64,000 nt of DNA. Source: Cryomorpha sp963741985. Lineage in GTDB: Bacteria; Bacteroidota; Bacteroidia; Flavobacteriales_D; Cryomorphaceae. The translations under genes and the position numbers were made by a program. The stretch lies in assembly GCA_963741985.1 (NCBI GenBank), contig CAVUKD010000002.1:1736001-1800000 (forward strand). The letters are read 5' to 3'. Below the pieces are notes generated by a model. It was given only the letters and a program-made list of their open reading frames with translations. It ran no database searches and was not told where the DNA came from. This document shows positions 36,814 through 45,494 of this stretch, piece by piece. Within the stretch, counting starts at the first letter, position 1. The number at the start of each line of letters is the position of its first letter.

Positions 36814-37337
36814 ATATGCCTAGACGACCTTCTGGTCAAAATTAGGTACTGACTAATAATGGTTAGTAGCAAGGTGAAGGCAGCGCTCAAAATTACGCGT
36901 AAAAATGTCGTAAAAAACCCTTTGAAGGAATATACTTCAACGTAAAAAAGCCATAAATGGTGTATAAAGATAAGAACAACCGCGTATTTTAAAAACCAAT
37001 TAAACCCCATGTCCTGAATACCGGGACGTTGGCCGAATTCGTACCCATCTCGTGGAGCAATGGCTCGAAGATATAAAGGCCGGATATAGGCTATTAAAAC
37101 ACAAGCCGAGGCATGGATTCCGAGCGTATTTGTAAACATATCAATCGATAATCCCAGCACCAAACCAATGAGCAACTCCAGCCAGCGGGGCGTCTCAATG
37201 GGAAGCATAAGCAAAAAGAGAATATAGAGATACGGAATAGCCATCCCCTGCCAAAGGTTCACCTCATTGAGAATAAGCCCTTGCAAGAGAACCAGAATCA
37301 CAAAACGTCCGATATTTTTTAAAATCTCATTTAACAT
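36810..37337 (-). CDS. mreD: rod-shape-determining protein MreD
   Basis: A 175-residue integral membrane protein with about five segments (ILVLLQGLILNEV, YLYILFLLMLPIETP, LLIGLVLGLSIDMF, and two near the C-terminus). Size, topology and the location between mreC and mrdA identify MreD, which ties MreC to the elongation complex. It overlaps mreC by 11 bp and mrdA by 4 bp. Confidence 0.92.
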   Translation of the reverse strand: MLNEILKNIGRFVILVLLQGLILNEVNLWQGMAIPYLYILFLLMLPIETPRWLELLIGLVLGLSIDMFTNTLGIHASACVLIAYIRPLYLRAIAPRDGYEFGQRPGIQDMGFNWFLKYAVVLIFIHHLWLFYVEVYSFKGFFTTFLRVILSAAFTLLLTIISQYLILTRRSSRHI

Positions 37338-38166
37338 CTTCTTCTTCCGAGGTAGTTTCGATATTATATTGTTCTGCTTTCAGCAGATTTTCAACTACAT
37401 AAACGTAACGTATTTTGCTAAAATCGTTGCTGAGCTTGACTTTTATTTCATGAAAATTTGTTCCTTGCTTGGCGCCAACTTCGGTAACAATGCCTACAGG
37501 AATACCCCGCGGATAAATAGCCGAAGCTCCGCGGGTAATGATTGTGTCGCCCACTTGTACATCGGCATAGCGCGGCACATCACGGAGATACGAATACCGG
37601 TAATCAACTCCATCCCAGCGAAGGAGCCCAAAATTGCCGGTGCGCTTGAGTTCAGCACTCGCGGTGTATTTTAGATTTATCACGGGCAAGACTGTGCTAA
37701 AATGTTCGGATACGTCTTTTACAATTCCCACCAGCCCCATCGTATTTACCACACCCATTTCTGGAACCAATCCTTCGCCACTTCCCTTATTAATAGTCAA
37801 ATAATTCAGTTGTTTGTTGATTGAACTGTTTACCACTTGGGCCGATTTATAGCGGTATTTGCGCTCGCGAAGTGTGTCGTTGATCATCACAAAATGATCG
37901 TTCACATTTACAAAAGTGCTTTTCAGGCGGTTGCGCAGGTTTTCATTCTCAGCTGATAGTTCGTCATTTACGCGCTGAAGTTCAATATATTCAGTGAGCG
38001 TTCCTTTCCATTTAAAAAGGGTGCCCACTATTTTATTTGAGGAATTAATAAAGCTGGCTTCGTGGAAGGTATTGTTTTTAAAAATCATCCAAAAGCACAG
38101 AACCTGAAGCCCGAGAAAAAACAGGAAAATGTGGTATTTAACCAGGAATTGGATAAAATTCCGCAT
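37327..38166 (-). CDS. mreC: rod-shape-determining protein MreC
   Basis: A 279-residue protein with an N-terminal membrane anchor (about 12-30), a coiled coil (about 60-85; YIELQRVNDELSAENENLRN) and two beta-barrel domains carrying family motifs (NKGSGEGLVPEMGVV, GLVGIV, VGDTIITRGASAIYPRGIPVG). MreC organises PBP2 and RodA in the periplasm. It starts 23 bp after mreB. Confidence 0.95.
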   Translation of the reverse strand: MRNFIQFLVKYHIFLFFLGLQVLCFWMIFKNNTFHEASFINSSNKIVGTLFKWKGTLTEYIELQRVNDELSAENENLRNRLKSTFVNVNDHFVMINDTLRERKYRYKSAQVVNSSINKQLNYLTINKGSGEGLVPEMGVVNTMGLVGIVKDVSEHFSTVLPVINLKYTASAELKRTGNFGLLRWDGVDYRYSYLRDVPRYADVQVGDTIITRGASAIYPRGIPVGIVTEVGAKQGTNFHEIKVKLSNDFSKIRYVYVVENLLKAEQYNIETTSEEEDVK

Positions 38167-38189
38167 TGGGCTTTAATTGGTTTTTGAGG

Positions 38190-39215
38190 TTAGTCGCGCA
38201 TAAGAAATTGGAAACGTCCAATATTTTTCAAAGCTATACCTGTACCGCGGGCTACTGCACGCAGCGGATCTTCAGCGATATGTACCGGAAGTTTGGTTTT
38301 GAGCGAAATTCGTCTGTCGAGACCGCGCAACATAGAACCACCCCCAGCCAGGTAAATACCTGTGCGGTAAATATCAGCAGAGAGTTCAGGAGGTGTTTGC
38401 TCCAGAGCACTTAGTATGGCTTCTTCAATTTTCGAAATGGATTTGTCCAGAGCATGGGCAATCTCAGTATATGACACGTGAATCTCTTTAGGAATACCCG
38501 TCATAAGGTCTCTTCCGCGTACGGCGAAGTCTTCTGGTGGATCTTCGAGATCGGTAACGGCGGCACCTACTTCGATTTTAATTTGCTCGGCAGTGCGCTC
38601 ACCCACAAGGATATTATGTTGGCGGCGCATGTACTCTTCAATATCGCTGGTGAATTCGTCGCCGGCTACGCGGATATTTTTATCACAAACGATACCACCA
38701 AGGGCGATAACGGCAATCTCGCTGGTACCACCTCCTATGTCGATAATCATATTTCCCATTGGTTCTTCCACATCGATACCAATACCGATGGCGGCAGCCA
38801 TAGGTTCGTGAATGAGATATACATCTTTGGCTCCGGCATGCTCGGCAGAATCTCGAACGGCTCGTTTTTCAACTTCGGTGATTCCTGAGGGAATACAAAT
38901 AACCATTCTGAGCGAAGGTGTGAAAAAGGATTTTCCGGGTTTGATCATTTTGATCATTCCGCGAATCATCGCTTCGGCAGCTTGGAAATCAGCGATAACT
39001 CCGTCCTTCAGTGGCCGGACAGTCTTGATGTTTTCGTGGGTTTTGCCGTGCATTTGTTGCGCCATACGGCCAATAGCAATTATCTTACCGGTGGTGCGGT
39101 CTATAGCTACGATCGAAGGTTCATCGACTACAACTTTGTCGTTGTAAATGATTAGCGTATTTGCCGTACCGAGGTCAATGGCAATTTCTTGTGTAAAAAA
39201 ATTAAACAGGCCCAT
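38190..39215 (-). CDS. mreB: actin-like cell shape protein MreB
   Basis: A 341-residue actin-fold ATPase with phosphate loops AIDLGTANTLI and IDIGGGTSEIAVIAL and the adenosine motif LAGGGSMLRG. MreB filaments under the inner membrane guide RodA-PBP2. A rod or curved-rod cell is therefore expected. The gene follows purH by 21 bp, the usual Bacteroidota order. Confidence 0.98.
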   Translation of the reverse strand: MGLFNFFTQEIAIDLGTANTLIIYNDKVVVDEPSIVAIDRTTGKIIAIGRMAQQMHGKTHENIKTVRPLKDGVIADFQAAEAMIRGMIKMIKPGKSFFTPSLRMVICIPSGITEVEKRAVRDSAEHAGAKDVYLIHEPMAAAIGIGIDVEEPMGNMIIDIGGGTSEIAVIALGGIVCDKNIRVAGDEFTSDIEEYMRRQHNILVGERTAEQIKIEVGAAVTDLEDPPEDFAVRGRDLMTGIPKEIHVSYTEIAHALDKSISKIEEAILSALEQTPPELSADIYRTGIYLAGGGSMLRGLDRRISLKTKLPVHIAEDPLRAVARGTGIALKNIGRFQFLMRD

Positions 39216-39236
39216 GGGGAGAGTGTTGTGCTTAAA

Positions 39237-40787
39237 TTAATGTTTAAAATGTCTTTTACCTGTAAATACCATGGCAACGCCATTTTCGTTACAGAAATCA
39301 ATGGAAAGTTTATCTTTTATTGAGCCACCGGGTTGAATGACTGCCGTAATTCCAACATTATGCGCTATTTCCACACAGTCTGGAAATGGGAAAAATGCAT
39401 CCGATGCCATTACGGCACCATTCAAATCAAAGCCGAAATGTTGTGCTTTGACAACGGCCTGGTTGAGCGCATCGACGCGGGATGTTTGTCCTGTGCCGCT
39501 CGCCAGCAATTGGTTGTTTTTCGCCAATACGATGGTGTTCGACTTGGTGTGTTTGGCTATTTTCGAAGCAAATTCCAAATCTGTTTTTTCTGTTTCGGAA
39601 GGTTGCGAATTGGTTACATATTCAAAATTTTCTTTTAGGTCGGTTTCCAAATCTTTTTCCTGCCAAAGGATCCCGTTGAGGGCGGTACGCAGCAATACGG
39701 ACATTTCGGGAATAGCATTTTGCACCAGGATAATCCGGTTCTTTTTTGATTTTAGAAGCTCAAGCGCCTCTGTATCGTAACCGGGTGCTATCACCACTTC
39801 ACAGAATAGATCGTTAATAGATTTTGCAGTGTTTATGTCAATTTTTTTATTTGCGCAAAGCACACCACCAAATGCCGATACCGGATCGCCGGCGAGTGCG
39901 TCAGTATACGCTTCCGCCAATGTTTTTCGAGTGGCCAGTCCGCAGGCGTTGTTGTGCTTCATGACGATGAAAGTTGGGTCACTCCCTTCAAACTCGGTCA
40001 TGAGTTGTACTGCGGCATCGACATCCAGAAGATTGTTGTACGACAGTTCTTTGCCGTGTTTCTGTTCGAAAATTTCATCCAGGTCACCGTAAAATCTTCC
40101 TTGCTGATGCGGGTTTTCGCCATAGCGTAAAGGCATAGCTTGGGATTCACTGACTTTGAGCGATGGAGTTTCTACCTCCGTACTGAAATATCCGTAAATG
40201 GCTGTGTCATAATGCGAACTGATGTCGAATGCAGCTGCGGCTAATGTTTTGCGAAAGCCGAGAGAAGTAAATCCATTTTCGCTTTCGAGGGTTTCAAGAA
40301 GCACGGCGTAATATTCCATTCCGGGAATGATCACAACGTCTTTAAAATTCTTCGCAGCGGCGCGGATAAGAGAAATACCTCCTATGTCGATTTTCTCAAT
40401 TATCTCTTGCTCGGAAGCACCGCTTGCTAACGTTTCTTCAAAGGGGTATAAATCCACAATTACCAGATCTATAGGCGGGATGTTGTAGGTCTCGAGTTGA
40501 GCAGTATCGGTTTCAAGTTCGCGGCGGCTGAGAATACCCCCAAAAATCTTGGGGTGAAGCGTTTTAACCCTTCCGCCCAAAATGCTTGGGTATTCGGTGA
40601 GGTCTTCTACGGCATTTACAGGAATACCCAGCTCTTTGATAAAAGCCTCCGTACCGCCGGTAGAGTAGAGTTCTACACCCAGCTCATGCAGTTTGTGGAT
40701 AACTGGCGCGAGGTTGTCTTTGTGAAAAACGGAAATTAATGCAGATTTTATTAGCGTCAAATGAAAAGGATTATGCGAATATAGCAT
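39237..40787 (-). CDS. purH: bifunctional AICAR transformylase/IMP cyclohydrolase
   Basis: About 516 residues from the ATG at 40787; homologues usually begin close to IKSALISVFHK, so a TTG nine codons later is also possible. The N-terminal MGS-like domain (about 1-200; STGGTEAFIKELG) is the IMP cyclohydrolase, and the C-terminal domain (VMKHNNACGLA, AFGGVLCANKKID, SDAFFPFPD) is the AICAR formyltransferase. It makes IMP in the last two steps of purine synthesis. It heads the minus-strand transcript that continues into mreBCD. Confidence 0.96.
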   Translation of the reverse strand: MLYSHNPFHLTLIKSALISVFHKDNLAPVIHKLHELGVELYSTGGTEAFIKELGIPVNAVEDLTEYPSILGGRVKTLHPKIFGGILSRRELETDTAQLETYNIPPIDLVIVDLYPFEETLASGASEQEIIEKIDIGGISLIRAAAKNFKDVVIIPGMEYYAVLLETLESENGFTSLGFRKTLAAAAFDISSHYDTAIYGYFSTEVETPSLKVSESQAMPLRYGENPHQQGRFYGDLDEIFEQKHGKELSYNNLLDVDAAVQLMTEFEGSDPTFIVMKHNNACGLATRKTLAEAYTDALAGDPVSAFGGVLCANKKIDINTAKSINDLFCEVVIAPGYDTEALELLKSKKNRIILVQNAIPEMSVLLRTALNGILWQEKDLETDLKENFEYVTNSQPSETEKTDLEFASKIAKHTKSNTIVLAKNNQLLASGTGQTSRVDALNQAVVKAQHFGFDLNGAVMASDAFFPFPDCVEIAHNVGITAVIQPGGSIKDKLSIDFCNENGVAMVFTGKRHFKH

Positions 40788-40907
40788 ACAATGTTAACAA
40801 GAATAATCGGTTCAATCGCGCAATTGACGTGGCGATTCCTTTCTTTGTTAATAATTATTGCTGAGTGTTAATAACAGTAGCCCCTTGAAGAATTACATGA
40901 GCGGTAT

Positions 40908-40937
40908 CTGTGTATTCGATGAAAGGCCTTAATTTTG
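40908..40937 (+). promoter_or_regulatory. putative promoter of the ABC permease
   Basis: TAATTTTG (40930-40937) fits the TAnnTTTG -7 box, with CTG (near-TTG) exactly 19 bp upstream at 40908-40910. The ATG of the permease lies 27 bp downstream. Confidence 0.4.
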
Positions 40938-40964
40938 GGACAAGGTGCCTGATGTATTCGAATA

Positions 40965-42224
40965 ATGAAACAAACACTCATATTTTTCAGATTGTTGCGG
41001 GAAGGGATGGTTTTTGCCCTGAATGCTTTGGTGGTAAACCGGCTTCGCACAATACTATCTCTTTTAGGAATTACTATAGGTATATTTCTGATTATCTCTG
41101 TATTCACGTTGGTCGACAGTTTGGAATTGAGTATTCGGCAGTCTTTTTCTTCATTAGGAGATAATTCTCTTTTTTTGGAAAAAATGCCTTGGGGTCCGGA
41201 GGAAGACGGAGAGTATGCATGGTGGAAGTATATGCAACGTCCGGATGTAACTTTTGCGGAAGCACAGAAGCTTGTCGAGCGGATGAAAACCCCCGAAGTG
41301 ATCACGTTTTTGGCATCCAGTACACGCACGCTTACAACACCTCAAAATACTTCAGAGAATACGGCTGTGGTAGCTGTGAGCAAAGGATTTGAACATTTTA
41401 TTCCGGTGGGAATCGCCGAGGGACGAAGATTTTCGGACAGTGAACTGAAAGGTACCGGACGACTTTGTATTTTGGGAAATGATGTCGCCGTTCGTCTGTT
41501 TCCGACCGGTAATCCACTCGGTAAATCGGTGAAAATTGGAGGCTATGGAGCCACGGTGATCGGTGTCTTGGAAAAGAAAGGTCAGAGTCCTATTGGTAGC
41601 AACTCAGATGAATGGGCGATTGTTCCAGTGAGTTTCGGCAGACAGATTATGGCTTTTAAGAGCTCTCATACTCAAATAGGGATGAAGCCCAAGCGAAATG
41701 TGAGTTTCGATGCTATGGAAAATGAGGTGCTGATGAATATGCGGAGTATTCGTCGGTTGCGGCCAAATGAAGACCGCAATTTTGCAATGAATAAATCGAG
41801 TATGCTCAGCAATGGGTTGGATCAATTATTCTCTTTTCTAAATATTGCCGGGCTGATAATCGGAGGGTTTTCAATTCTGGTAGGAGGATTTAGCATTGCC
41901 AATATTATGTTCGTTTCGGTACGCGAAAGGACGGGAATAATCGGTATTCAAAAAGCGCTGGGAGCGAAGCAACGATTTATTCTTTTTCAGTTTTTATTCG
42001 AGTCGGTAGCCCTGTGTCTTATAGGCGGAGTTATCGGGCTTGTTTTGATATATCTGGGTACCCTCGCAGCAAGTTTCTTTACCGATTTTGATCTCATACT
42101 TACCTGGACTAATATACTTGTGGGGCTTGGTTTTTCTGCTGGAATCGGCTTGGTTTCGGGGGTTTTGCCGGCATTTTTTGCAGCGCGTATGGAACCGGTA
42201 GAGGCCATGCGAAGCAGTGGATAA
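40965..42224 (+). CDS. MacB/FtsX-type ABC transporter permease
   Basis: A 419-residue protein: N-terminal membrane segment (about 30-52; RTILSLLGITIGIFLIISV), MacB-like periplasmic core (about 55-280) and FtsX domain with three further segments (about 290-410), ending in PVEAMRSSG. Such permeases move lipoproteins or small compounds, or transmit force, and need a separate ATPase. None is adjacent; a fitting LolD/MacB-type ATPase lies at 62144-62854 on the other strand, and TolC plus an HlyD adaptor at 6.6-9.4 kb. Pairing between these is inference. Confidence 0.9.
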   Translation: MKQTLIFFRLLREGMVFALNALVVNRLRTILSLLGITIGIFLIISVFTLVDSLELSIRQSFSSLGDNSLFLEKMPWGPEEDGEYAWWKYMQRPDVTFAEAQKLVERMKTPEVITFLASSTRTLTTPQNTSENTAVVAVSKGFEHFIPVGIAEGRRFSDSELKGTGRLCILGNDVAVRLFPTGNPLGKSVKIGGYGATVIGVLEKKGQSPIGSNSDEWAIVPVSFGRQIMAFKSSHTQIGMKPKRNVSFDAMENEVLMNMRSIRRLRPNEDRNFAMNKSSMLSNGLDQLFSFLNIAGLIIGGFSILVGGFSIANIMFVSVRERTGIIGIQKALGAKQRFILFQFLFESVALCLIGGVIGLVLIYLGTLAASFFTDFDLILTWTNILVGLGFSAGIGLVSGVLPAFFAARMEPVEAMRSSG

Positions 42225-42281
42225 TTCCTTGGCGGTTTTTTTCGGGCGATCAATGAAACACATTTACACTCACAATAAATA

Positions 42282-42593
42282 TCATTCAACCCTTATTTCC
42301 TTCCCGCATTCCGGATATTCACTAACCTTCGCCTTTTTATAGCGGATACCATCAATATTTGTCACTACAAACCGCTTTGATTTTAAGAACATATTTTTGT
42401 GATTCTTCACGTCTATCTGCTTGTCCTTGTATTTCTTTCGAACCTTGTGATCGTATTCTTGAAATCCCCAACATACCGGGCAAGTTTCTCGGCTTGGAAG
42501 AGTAGAGGCCTGCTGATACGGCGACTGAAGTTGAATGACTTCGTTGCTCTTATCTTTTTGGAAAAAGTGTATTATTTTTTTTAAAAAAACCAA
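42282..42593 (-). CDS. small conserved protein with CPVCWG motif
   Basis: About 103 residues from a TTG at 42593; an ATG at 42638 would overlap the upstream gene by 31 bp. The central part (CPVCWGFQEYDHK, KDKQIDVKNHK, FVVTNIDGIR) resembles a small protein conserved in Flavobacteriia that normally closes with a second Cys pair. Here that pair reads YPEC, so one likely zinc ligand is a tyrosine, a one-base change from TGT to TAT. Function unknown. It follows the DUF488 gene by 14 bp. Confidence 0.6.
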   Translation of the reverse strand: MVFLKKIIHFFQKDKSNEVIQLQSPYQQASTLPSRETCPVCWGFQEYDHKVRKKYKDKQIDVKNHKNMFLKSKRFVVTNIDGIRYKKAKVSEYPECGKEIRVE

Positions 42594-42607
42594 ATCTAAT
42601 TTTTTTG

Positions 42608-43147
42608 TCAAGAAAGTCTTTCTCCGTATTCCAAACACCCATTCACAACTTTTGCGGGTTGTGTAAACGGGTGCTCAGTAGTTTTATCCAGATCCATAAT
42701 ATGCATCACTTTCCATCCATTCACTTTGAGCGCATCGGAAATCATGGAGCGATGGCAACGCCACCACACCGCTTCGGAACACATGAAAGCGGTTCGCTTT
42801 TCTGAAGCCAATTTTTCAAGTTCTCCCAGTCCATTTTCAAAACCTTCTGTTTCCATATAATCGGCATATCCTCTAAAAGATTCGTTGTACCAAACCGTAT
42901 TTTTCGAATCTTGGTCAGCTTTTCTTCTCCCGCCGAGATTTTTCAAAAGGGTATAATCAATCCTATTTTCCGGAAGGGAAACCTCCAAAGCTTCTTTATT
43001 AAACTGCGGAAATTTTCGTGAACCGGGAAAGCTTCTGACATCAGCTAGAATCTCTATATCAGAGGACTGCAGCAGTGCAAGAAAATCATCAAGCGAACGT
43101 GTCGAATGACCGATAGTCCAAATCTTTTTATGAGTATGAGATTTCAT
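42608..43147 (-). CDS. DUF488 family protein
   Basis: A 179-residue protein with all DUF488 marks: WTIGHSTRSLDDFL at the start, LADVRSFPGSRKFPQF near 35, and the Cys-containing MCSEAVWWRCHRSMI near 138. The family is widespread, has no settled biochemical role and has been proposed to be nuclease-like or redox-linked. It is followed by the CPVCWG gene, likely in one transcript. Confidence 0.9.
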   Translation of the reverse strand: MKSHTHKKIWTIGHSTRSLDDFLALLQSSDIEILADVRSFPGSRKFPQFNKEALEVSLPENRIDYTLLKNLGGRRKADQDSKNTVWYNESFRGYADYMETEGFENGLGELEKLASEKRTAFMCSEAVWWRCHRSMISDALKVNGWKVMHIMDLDKTTEHPFTQPAKVVNGCLEYGERLS

Positions 43148-43291
43148 GATGATTTTCCAGATGCGCCGGATTTAAAAACCGTGCGGCCAAAACTGCACCA
43201 AGTATCGATATTTTGAGGCACCAAATCGGCCATTTATTTTGTTGTTTCCTTTGTGCCGTGAGAATACAGTTCGTTATGGTCACTCAGGGGT

Positions 43292-43732
43292 TTAGTGATT
43301 TACGGCTTCACGAGCTGATACCAATTCGGCGTCCATCGTAATTTTTAAACTCAAGGCTTTACTCACGGGGCAGTTTTCTTTAGCTGTAATAGCGCATTCT
43401 TCAAATTTTGCTTCGTCAATGTTGGGTATTTTCGCTTTAAGCGTTAGATGCGAGCTGGTAAGTTCGAGTTTGTCAGCATCCATAGTTACTACAGCTTTTA
43501 CATCCAACGAGTCGGGTGTAAAACCTTCCTTTCCCAAAATCATGCTCAAGGCCATAGCGAAGCATCCCGCATGAGCTGCTGCCAATAATTCATCAGGGTT
43601 GGTACCCTTTCCATCTTCAAAACGGGTTTTAAAGGAATATTGCGAAGCGTCTAATACCTTACTTTCAGTGGTTATTTTTCCATTTCCTTCTTTTAAAGAG
43701 CCGTTCCATAAGGCGTTTGCTGTGCGTTTCAT
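43292..43732 (-). CDS. OsmC family peroxiredoxin
   Basis: A 146-residue protein starting at the ATG at 43732 (MKRTANALWNGSLKEGNGKI). The family's catalytic residues are present: Arg37, Cys57 in AAHAGCFAM and Cys121 in ENCPVSKAL. OsmC/Ohr enzymes reduce organic hydroperoxides through this Cys pair. The longer upstream frame lacks family similarity. It has its own candidate -7 box at 43769-43776. Confidence 0.92.
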   Translation of the reverse strand: MKRTANALWNGSLKEGNGKITTESKVLDASQYSFKTRFEDGKGTNPDELLAAAHAGCFAMALSMILGKEGFTPDSLDVKAVVTMDADKLELTSSHLTLKAKIPNIDEAKFEECAITAKENCPVSKALSLKITMDAELVSAREAVNH

Positions 43733-43768
43733 ACTGTTATTTTTTAGGGTTTTATTTAAAATTGATGC

Positions 43769-43776
43769 CAAATTTA
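43769..43776 (-). promoter_or_regulatory. putative -7 box of osmC-like gene
   Basis: On the minus strand TAAATTTG fits TAnnTTTG, 36 bp before the ATG. No matching -33 was found at the usual spacing. Confidence 0.3.
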
Positions 43777-43940
43777 CTAAATAAGACAATCTTATCCGAA
43801 TTAACAAACGAGAAGTCGGATTGTTTTAATTTAGCGGCTATTTTAACGGGAATTGACATTCTTTTATTAGAGAGAGATTTGGCAGTAATCCTTTACAAAG
43901 GTTCTGGACAAATATCTAAGAAACTATTTCCTCTCTGACC

Positions 43941-44047
43941 AAAAAATTCAGCGTCTCTTAGCCCAATTCTCAATGCGTAAGCGTTTTCTTTTTAGTGAAC
44001 ATGCCATTTTCGTGCTCCTCACTTTTATTTTATTGGACGGATTATAA
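43941..44047 (+). pseudogene. truncated duplicate of the 45495 membrane-protein gene
   Basis: The DNA from 43941 matches the leader and first codons of the gene at 45495: both read AAAAAATTC, GCGT, TCTT, then an ATG followed by CGT and TTTTCT. The remnant encodes 24 residues (ATG 43973, TAA 44045) with RFLFSEHAIFVLLTFILL, against RFLFGGLAIFVLIAFIV in the intact gene. It keeps the first membrane segment and then stops. It may be a dead duplicate or, less likely, a real small membrane peptide. Confidence 0.55.
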
Positions 44048-44117
44048 ATGTAAATCATGCTGAGCTCCACCGCATTCCTTTGTCGTGAAGAAGGAATTAA
44101 TTTCTTTAGGTAATGTC

Positions 44118-44135
44118 AATGCGGTTCGCCGCATT
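44118..44135. other. stem-loop with TTCG tetraloop
   Basis: AATGCGG and CCGCATT form a perfect 7-bp stem closed by TTCG, a very stable RNA tetraloop when transcribed left to right. ACCGCATT at 44069-44076 can also pair with AATGCGGT at 44118-44125, so two exclusive folds are possible. No T run follows. Confidence 0.55.
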
Positions 44136-44137
44136 TA

Positions 44138-44217
44138 AAATGTGGCGGTTGTAATCAAAATTTATTAAGTTATTCTTTAATTATAATTTGAAATGCCGCG
44201 GTTGTTCTCAAAATTAT
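44138..44217. repeat. two imperfect direct repeats, 53-bp spacing
   Basis: Units at 44138-44164 and 44191-44217 share AAATGnnGCGGTTGTnnTCAAAATT. The GCGGTT core also occurs in the preceding hairpin. They could be regulator-binding sites for the reductase gene or leftovers of a small repeat family. Confidence 0.55.
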
Positions 44218-44387
44218 AAACTTTAATTAACAAAATATTAAAGAGATGTTACTCGTACCGCAAATGGGGCTATTTTGGAAAATTTGCGGGCATTTATTCC
44301 AAAACTTTTACTGCTCTGTTTTGTTTTAAAGTCATCTTCGGATTGATCTTTCAATCCAATTTTCAAACCTCTTAAAGGAATTACAAC

Positions 44388-45410
44388 ATGAAATACAATA
44401 CGATTGGTAATACGGGCTTAAAAGTGTCCGAACTTTGTTTTGGCACCATGACTTTCGGCGGTCAGGATGCCGGTATGTGGGATCAGATTGGTAAGCTACA
44501 GCAAAAAGAAGTAAATGAAATGATCCAGTCCGTAATAGATGCGGGGATCAACTTTATCGACACCGCCAATGTATATTCCTATGGGCAATCGGAGCGGCTT
44601 CTCGGCCAAGCACTTAAAGATCTCGAAATTCCAAGAGATGAGGTTGTCATTGCGACAAAAGTGCTCGGACCAATGAAAGAGAAACCCAATAGTAAGGGGC
44701 TTTCACGATATCATATTTTCAATTCGGTGGATCAAAGCCTGAAGCGATTGCAGCTTGAAACCATCGATATTCTTTACGTACATGGCGTGGATCCAGCGAC
44801 TGGGGTAGACGAAATTGTGCGTACGCTCAATGATATTGTAAATACAGGAAAAGTCCGGTACGTCGCCATTTGCAACTGGCCGGCATGGATGGTGGCGCAG
44901 GCTCAGGCAATTGCAAAGTACAATGGTTGGCACCAATTCATTGGCCTTCAGCATCATTACTCGGTGGCGACCCGAGATATTGAGCACGAATTGATACCTA
45001 TGGCTCGGGCGCACAACTTGGCCATTTTCCCATGGAGTCCGCTGTCCGGTGGTTTCCTTACGGGAAAATACACACGTGATGGTGATAAATCAGATAATGG
45101 CAGACGGTCGAATTTTGACTTTCCACCTATTGATAAAGATAAAGCTTATGATGTGGTAGATGTAATGAAAGATATTGGCAGTAAGTATGATGCGAGTCCT
45201 GCACAAGTTGCACTGGCATGGGTGCGTCAGCAATTCGGGATTACAAGTACAATTATAGGAGCCAAAACGATCGATCAATTGAACGACAATATTAAATCGG
45301 TGGATGTAAAGCTCAGCGAAGAAGATTTGAAAAAAATGGATGAAGTAAGTCCATTGCCAGAGCAATATCCGGGTTGGATGGTGCAAAGGCAGGGTGGATA
45401 TCGAAAATAA
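44388..45410 (+). CDS. aldo/keto reductase
   Basis: A 340-residue (beta/alpha)8-barrel NADPH-dependent oxidoreductase. Visible marks are LGTMTFGG-like GTMTFGG near 19, the catalytic Asp/Tyr in DTANVYSYGQSE near 59-70, Lys in IATKV, and the cofactor end VRQQFGITSTIIGAKTIDQLNDN. The substrate is unknown; the family is broad. It is probably a single-gene transcript flanked by the duplicate remnant and the intact membrane-protein gene. Confidence 0.92.
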   Translation: MKYNTIGNTGLKVSELCFGTMTFGGQDAGMWDQIGKLQQKEVNEMIQSVIDAGINFIDTANVYSYGQSERLLGQALKDLEIPRDEVVIATKVLGPMKEKPNSKGLSRYHIFNSVDQSLKRLQLETIDILYVHGVDPATGVDEIVRTLNDIVNTGKVRYVAICNWPAWMVAQAQAIAKYNGWHQFIGLQHHYSVATRDIEHELIPMARAHNLAIFPWSPLSGGFLTGKYTRDGDKSDNGRRSNFDFPPIDKDKAYDVVDVMKDIGSKYDASPAQVALAWVRQQFGITSTIIGAKTIDQLNDNIKSVDVKLSEEDLKKMDEVSPLPEQYPGWMVQRQGGYRK

Positions 45411-45494
45411 AAGGGTATTTAAATTTTTTAGAGTTCCGTGCATTTGGTTCTTACTCAAAAAATTCCGCGTATCTTGGCCTAAATCATAATCCGT

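Larger units (their letters stand above)
43777..44387. other. gene-poor region with duplicate remnant, hairpin and repeats
   Basis: This stretch between the OsmC gene and the aldo/keto reductase has no full-length gene. It holds a truncated copy of the start of the 45495 gene (43941-44047), a hairpin with a TTCG loop (44118-44135) and two imperfect direct repeats (44138-44217). The last 160 bp before the reductase are AT-rich and may carry its promoter, but no clear box was seen. Confidence 0.6.
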
